DNA of 64,000 nt, from contig JAPLOA010000033.1 of NCBI GenBank assembly GCA_026400835.1, forward strand, positions 1 to 64,000, given 5' to 3'. Below are positions 34,782-45,100 of the stretch, piece after piece (the stretch's first letter is position 1; each line of letters opens with the position of its first letter). The translations under genes and the position numbers were made by a program. Source of the stretch: Planctomycetales bacterium (GTDB taxonomy: Bacteria > Planctomycetota > Planctomycetia > Planctomycetales > Planctomycetaceae). Below the pieces are notes generated by a model. The model worked only from the letters and a program-made list of their open reading frames with translations. It did not search any database and was not told the origin of the DNA.

Positions 34782-35681
34782 TCAAACGGACCACATCTTC
34801 TGCACATCCTTTTTGGCCGAAGTCATCATTTCTCTGCAGACGTCGGCTAACCGAGTTGCGACATTGGTCTGACCACAGCTTTCCAGAACATAGACCGCTT
34901 CGTTTTCTCCAAGGTTGTATTCATTGCCATTGTCAAATCTCTGCAGGTAGTTGGCCATGTGGTCTGCGATCGCGACCAATGCCACCAGCCGGTGATATTT
35001 CGTACATGCTGCGGGGTTATGGTGATACCGAATGACTTCTACGAACTCGGATGGGAGTTTGCTGAGTTCCGCGTACCACGTACCCACTTCACAGTGGTCG
35101 GTGCCGAGAATTCGGCGTTCCGTCGTGAGTATTTCCGGTGACTCATCGAAGTGCAGCGGATCCGCGGCGCAGAATTTGTCCTGAGCGACGACTGCCAGCA
35201 GCAGACGTCCAAAGTCGTGGACAAGACCAGCGGCAAATTCTTCGCCCTGAAATCCTGTCCCTACTATCTTGTTCACATTGATTGCCAGCATTCCGGTCAG
35301 GAAGCTGTGTCGGCACAGAACGTCCCGCACCCATTCCTGCTCGAGGCTGACGTTCTTCATCAACGAGGCCATACTGGTACCGAGAATCAGATTGCGACAT
35401 TGTCGAAAACCCAGACGCACGATGGCCTGCTGCAGACTGAGCGCAGCGGGCCTGCCGGCGGAGAACATCACTGAGTTCGACATGGCCAGAATGTCGGCGG
35501 CCAGTTTGGTGTCGCGTTCGACGACGGCGACAAAATCACGAATGGTGCATTCCGGATCGCGAGCGATCTCCAGTGCCTGGACAGCGACACCCGGCAGCAT
35601 CTGCAGGGCCTGAGCCTTTTGGCGATATTCTGCCTGCAGTTTCGGGTCCAACTCGGTGATGGGCATAGTTGCGGTTGACAT
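34782..35681 (-). CDS. HDOD domain protein (signalling)
   Basis: The 299-residue all-helical product has the HDOD pattern: 'LPGVAVQALEIARDPECTIR', 'VERDTKLAADILAMSNS', 'QAIVRLGFRQCRNLILG' and 'AAGLVHDFGRLLL', then 'DHCEVGTWYAELSKLP' and 'VIRYHHNP'. HDOD proteins act as protein-interaction or regulatory modules in bacterial signalling, often beside chemotaxis genes. Unlike HD-GYP proteins it lacks the complete metal-binding HD set, so nuclease or phosphodiesterase activity is not predicted. It sits 62 bases upstream of cheB on the same strand. Confidence 0.85.
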   Translation of the reverse strand: MSTATMPITELDPKLQAEYRQKAQALQMLPGVAVQALEIARDPECTIRDFVAVVERDTKLAADILAMSNSVMFSAGRPAALSLQQAIVRLGFRQCRNLILGTSMASLMKNVSLEQEWVRDVLCRHSFLTGMLAINVNKIVGTGFQGEEFAAGLVHDFGRLLLAVVAQDKFCAADPLHFDESPEILTTERRILGTDHCEVGTWYAELSKLPSEFVEVIRYHHNPAACTKYHRLVALVAIADHMANYLQRFDNGNEYNLGENEAVYVLESCGQTNVATRLADVCREMMTSAKKDVQKMWSV

Positions 35682-35814
35682 GCTTTACAATCTTCGGACA
35701 AATTTTGTTTGGACTGTCTGAGCGTTCCGATCAACAGCGTCCCACTGCTGGCGGCACCCAGTCCGTGTCATCAGTTTTCCAGAACCTGTGCAGGAAGTCT
35801 CTGCTCTGTACAGA

Positions 35815-36246
35815 TCACACCCGATGACTGAAATCAGGCTGAACCTGACAAGTCATAGACTGATCAAACGACGTTTGGACACTGCACCCCATCAATCGAA
35901 GCTTCTCCACCAGAATTTCTGACGTGAAAGGCTTCATAACGTACTCGTCCACACCGGCCATCAAAGCCCGTGCCATCTGAGCTGGCTCCGTCTCAGTCGT
36001 AACCATGGCAATTTTCATCTGCTGATACTGGTTGTCTGCACGTACAGTCTTGACGAACTCCAGCCCATTCATCACTGGCATGTTCCAGTCGACCAGAGTC
36101 AGCTCGACATCGGGATAATGCTGGTCCAGCTGGTCCAGTCCCTCCTTGCCATCACCCGCTTCCAGAATCCTGAAACCCAGTGGCTCCACAATCTGTCGCA
36201 GAATACGTCGCATGGCTCGAGAGTCGTCGATAATCAGAGCGTACAT
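35815..36246 (-). CDS. cheY: CheY-like single-domain response regulator
   Basis: The 143-residue product is a complete receiver: acidic pocket D7-D8 ('ALIIDDSRAMRRIL'), phospho-acceptor D53 ('LVDWNMPVMNG'), switch Thr ('AMVTTETEP') and Lys ('YVMKPFTSEIL'). About 20 extra residues at the end have no known role. CheY-P normally controls the flagellar motor or another output; no motor genes are here. It is the second gene of the minus-strand chemotaxis unit, 214 bases after the truncated cheA. Confidence 0.88.
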   Translation of the reverse strand: MYALIIDDSRAMRRILRQIVEPLGFRILEAGDGKEGLDQLDQHYPDVELTLVDWNMPVMNGLEFVKTVRADNQYQQMKIAMVTTETEPAQMARALMAGVDEYVMKPFTSEILVEKLRLMGCSVQTSFDQSMTCQVQPDFSHRV

Positions 36247-36460
36247 GAAAATTCCTTAAGACATTAATTTGTGCCCCCTGATCCTGCGCTTACGTTTGAG
36301 TTCTTGATTTGCTGTGCTGAAGTCAGGGTGTATTAATCGGGGGTGTGGGGACGTCGAGTTGCCCAAGGCGCTCTCATACTCTTCATATCGCTTATACCTC
36401 TCATGTGAGTTGAAGACTCCTGCACAGCAGGTGAGTACATTGGGAGTGGCTGTTTTTTGT
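36247..36460. other. junction downstream of truncated cheA
   Basis: About 214 bases. No CheA kinase, CheW or receptor sequence is recognisable in any minus-strand frame. The sequence is AT-richer than its surroundings. This is where the missing part of the operon would have been removed. Confidence 0.35.
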
Positions 36461-37111
36461 TTACACAGACTGAGTTGTTCCTCGCAGAGTGCTGTCATTT
36501 GTGTGTCGGGCATTGTCAGCCATGAGTTGCCCGAAAGTCGCTCTCGGAACTGCCTCGGACGAGACGGCCTTAGTCTTTGATTTGCTGCTCTTCGATGTCT
36601 TGCTCTTTGTTGTCGACTCAGCGACAGCCGCTGCAACATCGTTGCTGAACTCTCGAATGACTTGTTCGACTTCAATCTCAGCCTGTTCGGACGCTGATGT
36701 CGGAGCCACTCGCGGCGCTGCCGACGCACCGTTCTTCAGTCGTCCCAATGTGGCAACCAGAGCTTCGCAGGCTTTTTCACATTCCGAATCGCTGCTGTCG
36801 ATCTCTCCCGGAAAACTGCAAACAGCATCCGTCATGGACAGCGGCCCCGAGATCATTTCTGCGTTCAAATGCAACGCAACGTCGTGCAACCACACCGTGC
36901 GGTTTTCACCGCCGTGCGTATTGTGCTTGAGATTCGGGAAGGCAAAGAACCCTGACGTGCCCTTGATGGCGTGAATCGTGCGAAAGATACTGAACAGCCG
37001 ACTGTGATCATCCGGAGCAGACTCCAGCGCCATCAAGTCCTTGTCCAATTGATCAAGGTTCTCATAACGCTTGACCAAAAACTCTGTGACCAGATCTTTG
37101 AGCATTTCCAC
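36461..37111 (-). pseudogene. CheA remnant: Hpt domain and linker only, kinase domains missing
   Basis: The frame from GTG 37111 (GAGAGG upstream) gives 216 residues. Residues 1-110 are a CheA-type histidine phosphotransfer domain, with the phospho-accepting His 47 in 'SIFRTIHAIKGTSGFF' and a recognisable but eroded 'NTHGGENRTVWLHD' (normally 'THVGENLLSKLRD'). Residues 130-185 are a Lys/Ser-rich linker. The sequence then turns into unrelated residues and stops, whereas CheA should continue with dimerisation, ATPase and CheW-like domains (another 450 or more residues). The following 214 bases contain none of them. It could survive as a free Hpt protein, but deletion of the rest of cheA is the simpler reading. 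Confidence 0.7.
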
Positions 37112-37481
37112 GGGCGTCTACCTCTCGCTTCGCGCTGTTTCACGCGTCAGAGAAATGTTGAATGACAAACCGCCCAGGGGCGACCGTCGCGTTCCCGTGA
37201 TCGTTTACCTGCGTTGCTTTCTTGCTACGCAATCTTTGCGCATGTTGCCTGTTTTCAGCACGCTGTTGCAGTTGTGCCGACTTTACCGTCCTGATTCGCG
37301 TTAACCCTGCCCTGCCGACTAAGTAGGCTCATGTTTGGGTTCGATGGGGTTTTTACGATTTGTCGCGTTACCGTAGCACGGGATTCATCCCTGCACCGCC
37401 GCCCGAATCGAAGATCTCAAATGTGATATCTCAGTTCTCAAATCGGCGTTTGCTGTTTATTGGCCCGTAGCCGCCAGTTCC
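37112..37481. other. intergenic region between the CehA-like gene and the chemotaxis unit
   Basis: About 370 bases lying downstream of the CehA-like gene and upstream of the truncated cheA, both on the minus strand. The promoter of the chemotaxis unit should be here, but no clear sigma-70 or sigma-28 pattern was identified. Confidence 0.35.
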
Positions 37482-40037
37482 TTATTTCTCGGCCACGAAC
37501 TTCACCGGCAATGGAATGTCCAGAGTATCCTTGTTCGCTGTAAAGCCGTCTCCGGCGATATCGACGAACACCGGATTACTCAACGCCGTCGGATGCTGAG
37601 TTCCCCACATCGGGCCCATGATGTCGCCCAGAACCTGAGTTCGATGCCCGGTCAGAACAACAAGATGCGCATCCTCAGTAAGTTCCACATCGACCGTGTG
37701 ATCAAACTTCACGACATCCTTGCCAAACATGTCCGGATGTGTGTCTCGGGAGAATGTCAGCTTGTTACTGCGACGCCCGTTGACGAGTACAATCACCGTG
37801 TCAACGTCCAGCCAGTTCGGACACTGAACTCGAATCTTCGCACTGACCTTCTTCGACTTGGCGACCAGATCCTGCCCGGAGATGACCGGTGCCTGATTTG
37901 TCCCCGATTCTGTGAAGGTCGCTTCAAGATAAGGACCGTTCGACATAATCAAATGGCCCTCGCGCGACGCATCTCGCATCTCTTCGGAATTAATGTTCGC
38001 CGGATCATCGGTTGAAGACTTGATCCACAACTTCAACCCGCCCGAACCGTGGAAGTTGTAGTGCGAGTCAGTATTGACGACGCCGTAGATTCGAAATCCC
38101 TGATTCAGAAGCTGAAGCCAATTCAGTGCAGTCTGGTTGCCAATCGTCTTGCCATCTCGCACTTCGAATTGCGAAGGTTTCAACAGCGGATCAATCGGAT
38201 GAATCTCCATCACGTTCATTAAACCAAACGATCGCGAGTAGCCTTCATCCGGAGTTTTGTTGCCGTCGCGATCATAAAACAACCAGCCAATATCCGGATG
38301 ATTCTGCTGAATCAGTTTTACGCTGTTGTTGTCCCACGCCGCAATTCGTTCCATCTGCGTTTCCGGACTGGCATCCGTCACCGGAGCGCCGCCGTCCTGT
38401 GTTCGAGGCTTAAAGATCAGCGGAAACACATTCTGATGATTCAGAGGCAGCGGTGTCCCGGTCAGCTCCATTCCGGACACAGTCGCCATAAAAGCCTTCG
38501 CGCGGAGCTCCGTCAAGTGATGCTCATAAGTGCTGATGCGGTTATGCTCGGTGCACGGAGCAAACTCGATGTGTTCTCCAATCAGATTCAATACGCGTCC
38601 AAGCTGACTGGAGGTGTTATCGCCTGAAGGAGAACTATGGCTATGGAAATCAGCACTGACCCAACCTGGTGTTTCCACAGCGCGGACTAACTTGACAGAG
38701 ACCGTTGTTGTGTTGCCATCTTCAATCTTCAATGTGCGATAATCCGCGTGATATTCCGAACCGCGACTCACGGTCAGTTCATATTCCCCAGCCTCCAGAG
38801 AGACTTCCATCGCGCCGTTGGCTGTATAAGCCAGATTCTTCACGAGATGTTCGCCGGTCTCCGGTGCCCAATTCGGCGTTGGCGTTTCTCCTTTGCCTTT
38901 AAACTGCAGCTTGGCTGGAATGTCACGGCCTTCAGCGTCAGTGATCGTGATGACCGCATAGCCCAACGGCAAGTCGTCCACGTGTATCGGCTCAACGCCT
39001 GTCTCTGATACTGTGTAAGTCTGAGCCTTCAGTTCCCGTCCCGCGACGCTGACTGTTGCTTTGTATTCTCCTTGTGGCAGCCGAACCACAGCAAGGCCCA
39101 CGTCTCTTGTCACAAGAGTTCCCCGACTGACATCGCCCAGGCTCAGAGCCACTCGAGCGTTAGGGATGAGACGCCCTTTCGCATAGACCGGCAAATCCAT
39201 CAATCGAAGAGATTCGCCTTTTCCGATCGACTCGTCGTAATCCGCCATCACGTTCGGAAGATCCCGATCTACAAAGATGTGTCGCACCAGTTCGTAGTTC
39301 TCGCCCGGCTTCAATACCACCGGCTTGCCATCAATCGGCTCATAAACCAGTACCGATTCACGAGCGTTCCCGTTGACTCGAATGCGATACCCGGGAGCAT
39401 GGATGCCATAAGCCTGCCGCCAGAAAATATCATGCACCCAGAACAGATCGTGAGTTCCTGCCGGAGACTTCACCATATCTTCCTTACCGCCATCGGCTCG
39501 CACATCATCTTCAAGTGCGACAGTCAGGTCGGCTTTCGTCGTGTTCGTCCACACAGACTTCGCCGTCAGGAAATTGGCACCCCAGGGCAGACTCCATGTC
39601 ACCGAATACGCCGCTTTGCTGTCCGAACCTTCAGCACTGACGGTGACACTTCCATCACCAGTCTTCAGATCCGAGAACGCATAGGCTCGCCGTCCCGGAT
39701 AGAACGCACTCAGCTGATCGCTTTCAGCATCTTTGTGTACGAGATCAATCAGGCAGCCGCCAATGTTGCGAACTGTCATATTCGCATTTCGAGTCGCCAC
39801 CGGCTGAGCAATCACGGCCTTGACATACTGATTCTGCAGCGTAGTGTCGCCATAGATCGCATCCACTTCCTTGCCCTGTGGAACCAATGCATTCCAGTTT
39901 TCAGCACTTAGCTCCCGAACAACCGTCGCCTCCTGCGCCATCAGAGAATGCGTATGCAACAGAACTGAAGCAACTACGGCCGCCGACAGGAGAGTTGCTA
40001 CCCGGGAGGAGACACGGAAAGGATTGTTCATGAGCAT
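37482..40037 (-). CDS. CehA/McbA-type metallohydrolase with PHP domain, exported
   Basis: The 851-residue product has a signal peptide (RVATLLSAAVVASVLLHTHS, cleavage near LMA-Q). Beta-rich modules of carboxypeptidase-regulatory type follow (about 280-450). Then comes a PHP metal-dependent hydrolase domain with 'VSADFHSHSSPSGD' near 463, 'CTEHNR' near 494 and 'GVVNTDSHYNF' near 655, the histidine/aspartate ligands for two or three metal ions. Related proteins hydrolyse phosphoesters or carbamates. It is exported, so the substrate should be extracellular. ATG 40031 is an equally good start. It is a single gene with no obvious partners. Confidence 0.82.
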   Translation of the reverse strand: MLMNNPFRVSSRVATLLSAAVVASVLLHTHSLMAQEATVVRELSAENWNALVPQGKEVDAIYGDTTLQNQYVKAVIAQPVATRNANMTVRNIGGCLIDLVHKDAESDQLSAFYPGRRAYAFSDLKTGDGSVTVSAEGSDSKAAYSVTWSLPWGANFLTAKSVWTNTTKADLTVALEDDVRADGGKEDMVKSPAGTHDLFWVHDIFWRQAYGIHAPGYRIRVNGNARESVLVYEPIDGKPVVLKPGENYELVRHIFVDRDLPNVMADYDESIGKGESLRLMDLPVYAKGRLIPNARVALSLGDVSRGTLVTRDVGLAVVRLPQGEYKATVSVAGRELKAQTYTVSETGVEPIHVDDLPLGYAVITITDAEGRDIPAKLQFKGKGETPTPNWAPETGEHLVKNLAYTANGAMEVSLEAGEYELTVSRGSEYHADYRTLKIEDGNTTTVSVKLVRAVETPGWVSADFHSHSSPSGDNTSSQLGRVLNLIGEHIEFAPCTEHNRISTYEHHLTELRAKAFMATVSGMELTGTPLPLNHQNVFPLIFKPRTQDGGAPVTDASPETQMERIAAWDNNSVKLIQQNHPDIGWLFYDRDGNKTPDEGYSRSFGLMNVMEIHPIDPLLKPSQFEVRDGKTIGNQTALNWLQLLNQGFRIYGVVNTDSHYNFHGSGGLKLWIKSSTDDPANINSEEMRDASREGHLIMSNGPYLEATFTESGTNQAPVISGQDLVAKSKKVSAKIRVQCPNWLDVDTVIVLVNGRRSNKLTFSRDTHPDMFGKDVVKFDHTVDVELTEDAHLVVLTGHRTQVLGDIMGPMWGTQHPTALSNPVFVDIAGDGFTANKDTLDIPLPVKFVAEK

Positions 40038-40762
40038 TCGCCGAACTCAGGGATTAAAGATGGGCCCTCATCTGAGTCCGCATCTTTTCCGTTGTTCTCG
40101 ATATTCGCAAGCCAATCGATGTTAAGTTTCGAAACGCACTGCTAACCAACTCCCCTTGGCCATCCTGCATTGTTGTCACCGCTATCTCGCCGCGATCTCG
40201 GCGCGATCTCGCCCTTATCGTTGTCGCTCTGCGGCCCTGGCTGTGGCCGGTCTTCACGGAGACACCCGTCACGACCTGCTGCTGATCCAGTCACCGTTCA
40301 GGCTGTCCAGCTGCCTATCGTCAACATTCGATTGGGAATCTGATCAACAGTGCTGCCTCAAGTTCGCAATACCGACTGAATCAACGCTCCGCGACCGCAG
40401 GTCCCCGGTCACCACTGCAGTTGACCAATGACAAATCAGTGAGATAGTTTGCATCCATGTCCGCAAGTGAACAAGATGCACATCAATGCACCGTTTCCCG
40501 AGAAATAACCTCGCGATAATTGTACCTCACGGGTGCTTGGCGACGTGCGGACTTCGAAAACCTCCCGTAGACTTCTGAAAATCATATGCGTGCAGACGAT
40601 TTGTGTTCACGGTGCGATCTGCGAAGTCCGGTTAAAGGACATTGCAGAACTCGACCGGTACGTGAGTTCGTTTGTACATACAATTAAAGACAAGAGGACT
40701 CGTGCTTCGTTGATCGAAAGACTCGATCGGTGAACTCCGCGTCTGATGATGATGAATGACCG
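40038..40762. other. long intergenic region, no gene seen
   Basis: About 725 bases between divergent genes. A 66-codon frame at 40533-40733 and others lack ribosome sites and protein-like composition. A short run of CGCGATCTCG-type near-repeats lies at 40190-40215 (ATCTCGCCGCGATCTCGGCG then CGATCTCGCC). The promoters of both flanking genes should lie here. Confidence 0.4.
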
Positions 40763-41974
40763 ATGGACACGCCTCAGTTCAAAGCGCCCGTTGCGGCCAA
40801 GCCTGTTGAAAACCTGGAAGTCAAGGACGCTCAGGTCATCTTCACCAACGTCTGGAATACGTTGGAAGGAGAGTTCGGACATGAGAATCTTCGCTTTTCC
40901 AAAGAGCTGATTCTTCTGGGAGGGGCGCCGGGATCGGGGAAAGGTACCAACACCGAATTCATCATGAAGGCCCGCGATTTAACCTGCGAGCCAATCATTG
41001 TCAGTTCTTTGCTGACCACGCCGCAGGCTGAACGCATCAAGCAGGCGGGCGGAATGGTCGGTGACCGTGAAGTCGTTGAGCTGGTGTTTCGCAAACTCCT
41101 CGAACCCGAGTACCGTGACGGATGTGTGCTCGACGGGTTTCCCAGAACTCGTGTGCAGGTGGAATGCCTGAACATGCTGGTTATGAAAATGAACCAGCTT
41201 TATCTCGAGTACCGAGAAACTCCGCTGGCGATCAATTTCCGCAAACCCACGATTCACGCAATGGTCTTGTTCGTCGATGAGACCACCAGCATCGAACGTC
41301 AGCTGAGTCGCGGGCGTGAAGTGCTGGAGTGGAACAAGAAAGCTCTGGCCGAAGGAAAGCCACTGAAGGAAGTCCGAGTCACGGACTTCGACCCGGAGGC
41401 CGCCAAGCGTCGCTATCGAGTCTTCAAAGATGAAACGTGGGAAGCTCTGCAGTCTCTGAAGGAGATTTATCACTATCACTTCGTCAATGCTCAGGGCTCC
41501 GTCGAAAGTGTCGAACGGAATATCCGTGAAGAGCTGGACTACCAGTCATCACTGGAACTTGATCCGGAAACTTACGACGCCGTTCGTCAGTTGCCCATCG
41601 CCAGCGACTTGATTACTCACGCGCGGCAGGAACTGGTGCGACGCATGGACAGCTATCAGCTGGAACAACGAACGCTGTTCCATAAAGTGATCAAGCTGAT
41701 TGAGGATCGATTTATCCCGATCGTCATTCGCCATGCGATTCCCGGGCTGGCGATTGTGAACTCAGAGGACCCCGTGTTCGATGATCCTGTGGCCCTGGCT
41801 ATGGTGATCGATATCTTCGCAGAACGTGGTTATCGAGCCATCGTAAACGTGAACCGTGCAGAGATTCCGGAGAGCGTCAATCTGCAGACCGGTCGCATCA
41901 CGTGTTCAACAAAACGCATTTACCGTTTTCAGATTCGCTTTCAGGGATCGGAGATTCGTCGCGGCGGAAGATAA
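40763..41974 (+). CDS. adenylate kinase-like nucleoside monophosphate kinase with C-terminal extension
   Basis: The 403-residue cytoplasmic product contains an adenylate-kinase core: Walker A 'LLGGAPGSGKGTNTEFI' (53-61), 'RDGCVLDGFPRT' (NMP-binding) near 120, 'VLFVDETTSIERQLSRGRE' and 'FDPEAAKRRYRVFKDE'. The LID part is unusual (an insertion of about 50 residues rich in charged residues). After about residue 265 the sequence continues for 140 residues beyond a normal adenylate kinase, ending in an alpha/beta stretch with 'GLAIVNSEDPVFDDPVALAM'. This architecture differs from canonical Adk (about 215 aa), so it is better called adenylate kinase-like; the extension's function is unknown. Confidence 0.75.
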   Translation: MDTPQFKAPVAAKPVENLEVKDAQVIFTNVWNTLEGEFGHENLRFSKELILLGGAPGSGKGTNTEFIMKARDLTCEPIIVSSLLTTPQAERIKQAGGMVGDREVVELVFRKLLEPEYRDGCVLDGFPRTRVQVECLNMLVMKMNQLYLEYRETPLAINFRKPTIHAMVLFVDETTSIERQLSRGREVLEWNKKALAEGKPLKEVRVTDFDPEAAKRRYRVFKDETWEALQSLKEIYHYHFVNAQGSVESVERNIREELDYQSSLELDPETYDAVRQLPIASDLITHARQELVRRMDSYQLEQRTLFHKVIKLIEDRFIPIVIRHAIPGLAIVNSEDPVFDDPVALAMVIDIFAERGYRAIVNVNRAEIPESVNLQTGRITCSTKRIYRFQIRFQGSEIRRGGR

Positions 41975-42171
41975 GGCAAGAGCAGACAATTCGAAAAGTA
42001 GCAAACATTCTCCGGGTGCCGCTGCCTTGCGAAGGGATCGTTAGTGCGGACGGCGCTCGATTATGCCTCTGACTTTGACGGAATTTGACTCCCATGGGCG
42101 TTCGGCCGGCAGTTTTTTACATCAACAGTGAATGCTTAATAATCCCCGGCACAGCAACGGAGATCTTAAGG

Positions 42172-45100
42172 ATGCGGACCGCGAGCGACTCTTTAGAAAT
42201 GATTCCTCTGCAAGGGGCAGTCAAACGGCTCTTCATCCTGGCGGTGGTCGTCATCCTGATGCTCGTCGCAGGGACAACATCTGCTCAGATACTCACCGCC
42301 GACGAGCGCCCCGCGCTGCCTCGCAGCCAGCCAGTTGAGCCCGAGAACACTGGTGCGACCTTTGCGCTGAAGGACGGCTTCACGATGCAACTGGTCGCTG
42401 CGGAACCGCTGGTGACCGACCCCGTAGCCGGAGCTTTCGACGAAGATGGACGACTCTATGTTGTCGAAATGAACGACTACCCTTACACCGACAAATCCAC
42501 CGACAAGCCAAATGTGGAGCGAACCGGTGACCTGCCGATCGGTAAGGTGCGACTTCTCGAAGACACAGACAACGACGGCGTCTTCGATAAAAGCCAGATC
42601 TTTGCTCATGACTTTTCGTGGCCCACCGGCATCGCTGTCTATCGTGGCGGCATCTTTGTCGCAGCAACTCCCGACGTGTGGTATTTGAAAGACGAAGACG
42701 GCGACGGTCAGGCCGATACTCGCACAAAGATCTTCTCCGGCTTTCGCAAACTTAATGTTCAGGCGGTCGCCAATAATCTTATCTGGGGACTTGATCACAG
42801 GATTTACGGAGCTGGTGGCACAAACGGCGGCAAGATCATCAATGGCCTCAACGAGTCGGTGCCAGCCGTTACAATTTCTCGCAACGACTTCTGCTTTGAC
42901 CCGACGAATCCCGCCTTTGAATTGCTTTCAGGAGGTGCCCGCTTTGGCAACACGTTCGATGACTGGGGCAATCGTTTCATCTGCAATATTCGCAATCCGA
43001 TTCAGCATATTGTTTTGCCTCAGGAGGCCGTGGTTCGCAACCCGGCTTTAAACGTCGGCAGCCCAATGAATGATGTGGCTGTGGCCGGCGACCAGATTCC
43101 GGTATTCCGCAGCAGCCCGCCGGAACCGTGGCGAGTTGTCAATGCCGCACGACTGTCGAATCAGGGCGATCCTCGCATGCCGCGCAGTGAGAAAAATGCG
43201 CAGGGATTCATGACGTCAGCATGCGGAGTCACGATTTATCGCGGCGATGCATATCCGGCAGAATTTCGTCAGCAGGTGTTTCTGGCGGAGGTTGCCGGCA
43301 ACCTGATTCATCGTCAGCGAATGAAAGCTACGGGAGCCACGTTTACATCTCAGCGCATGGATGACAGGTCCGAGTTTATGACTTCGACGGACAATTGGTT
43401 TCGCCCGGTCAACTTTCTGCATGCACCGGATGGAACGCTTTACGTGCTGGATATGTACCGGGAGACGATTGAGCATCCGTGGTCGATGCCCGACGATCTT
43501 AAAGCGTTGCTGGATCTGGAGAATGGGCGAGATCGAGGCCGTATCTATCGGCTGACGCCGCCGTCCTTTGAAAGACGCGCCAGTGCTAAACTTTCCTCGG
43601 CGACAACCGCAGAACTTGTGGCCCTGTTGCAGCATCCCAATGCATGGCACCGCGAGACTGCTCATCGTCTCTTGTTCGAAAGGCAGGACAAGTCTGCGTT
43701 GCCCTTGCTGCAGGCGATGTTCAATGAGACCACGACTCCGCTGGGGAAGGTTCATGCCCTGTGGACTCTGGAAGGGATGTCACAACTGGATGAGACTCTG
43801 CTCATTTCGGCCCTTCGCGAGAGCGCGGCCGAAGTTCGCGAACAGGCTGTTATTCTGGCAACTTCCAAGCGCACAGCAGATGAGAACAACAAGGCCGCGC
43901 CGTACTCAAGCGTTGTCCATGCGGAATTACTGCGTTTGGCAACTGACGAATCCCCTCGAGTTCGTTTTCAGGTCGCTTTGGCTCTGGCTGATCATTCCGA
44001 TGCGGCCAGCGTGAAGGCTCTGATGGCCATCGCTCGACGAGATGCCGCAGATCCGTGGATCGTGATTGCGGCAATAAGTTCTTCCAGTGAATTGGCTGCT
44101 CGTCTGCTGGATCAGGTGCTGCAGGAGCCAGATTTTCTGGCAGATGCTCAGAACCTCCCGTTGCTGAAACAATTGGCCACGGTCACCGGAGTGCAGAAGA
44201 ATGCACAGCAGATGAATCGTATCGGTGATCGATTGCAAAAGCTGCCCGCTGAGCTTCATTCAGCGCCAGTTATGGAAGAACTTCTGCTGGCATTGGAAGA
44301 AGGGCTGCGTCGCGGCGGCAGTCGACTGTCGACCGTCTGGGCGCAGACTCCGGCCGAGTCACTGCTGAGTGAGCGTATCAGTCTGGCGGCCATCTGCGTT
44401 AACGATGCGGCGAAGTCGGTGCCTGAACGCTTGATGGCATTAAGAGTTCTCTCGTTCGGGGACTCTGCGATCATCAAGGAATCGACAGCAGAGCTGTTGA
44501 CGACTCAGCAATCTGCAGAGATTCAGGTCGCCGTTGTAAAGGCGATTTCCGCCTACCAGGATGAGTCAACAGCCACGACTCTCCTGTCAGCGTTTCCCGG
44601 TTCTACTCCGGCAGTTCAGTACGAGATCATTGAAGCTCTGGCCGGACACAATCAGCGTCTGCCGGTTTTGTTCGATGCCATCGCGGACGGACGTATCGCT
44701 GCGGCTCAGATGACTCCCATTCGTCGCACGTTGTTGCTGAATCATGCCGACGAGAAACTCCGTGAGCGAGCAAAGACCTTGCTGGCTCTGGATCGTCAGA
44801 CACCTCGCCAGGAAATCATCGCAGCGAATGCTGACGCCGCAAAGCTGCCCGGCGATATGCTTAAAGGCAAGCAACTTTTCGTGCGAGACTGTGCTGCCTG
44901 TCATCGGATTGGCGAGACGGGAATTCAGGTTGGGCCAAGCCTGATCACGGTGCGGCATCGGACCGCGTCTGAGTTGCTGACACAGATTCTCGACCCCAAT
45001 CGCGAGGTCGGTCCCAACTATATGCAGTTTGCTGTGGCGTTGAATGATGGACAGGTTCTGGCTGGCATGATTGCCGAAGAGTCACCTGTCAGCCTGACTT

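Noticed and set aside
40533-40733. 66-codon ORF in the long gap before the adenylate kinase-like gene
   Set aside because: No ribosome site, no recognisable domain, and codon use unlike neighbouring genes.
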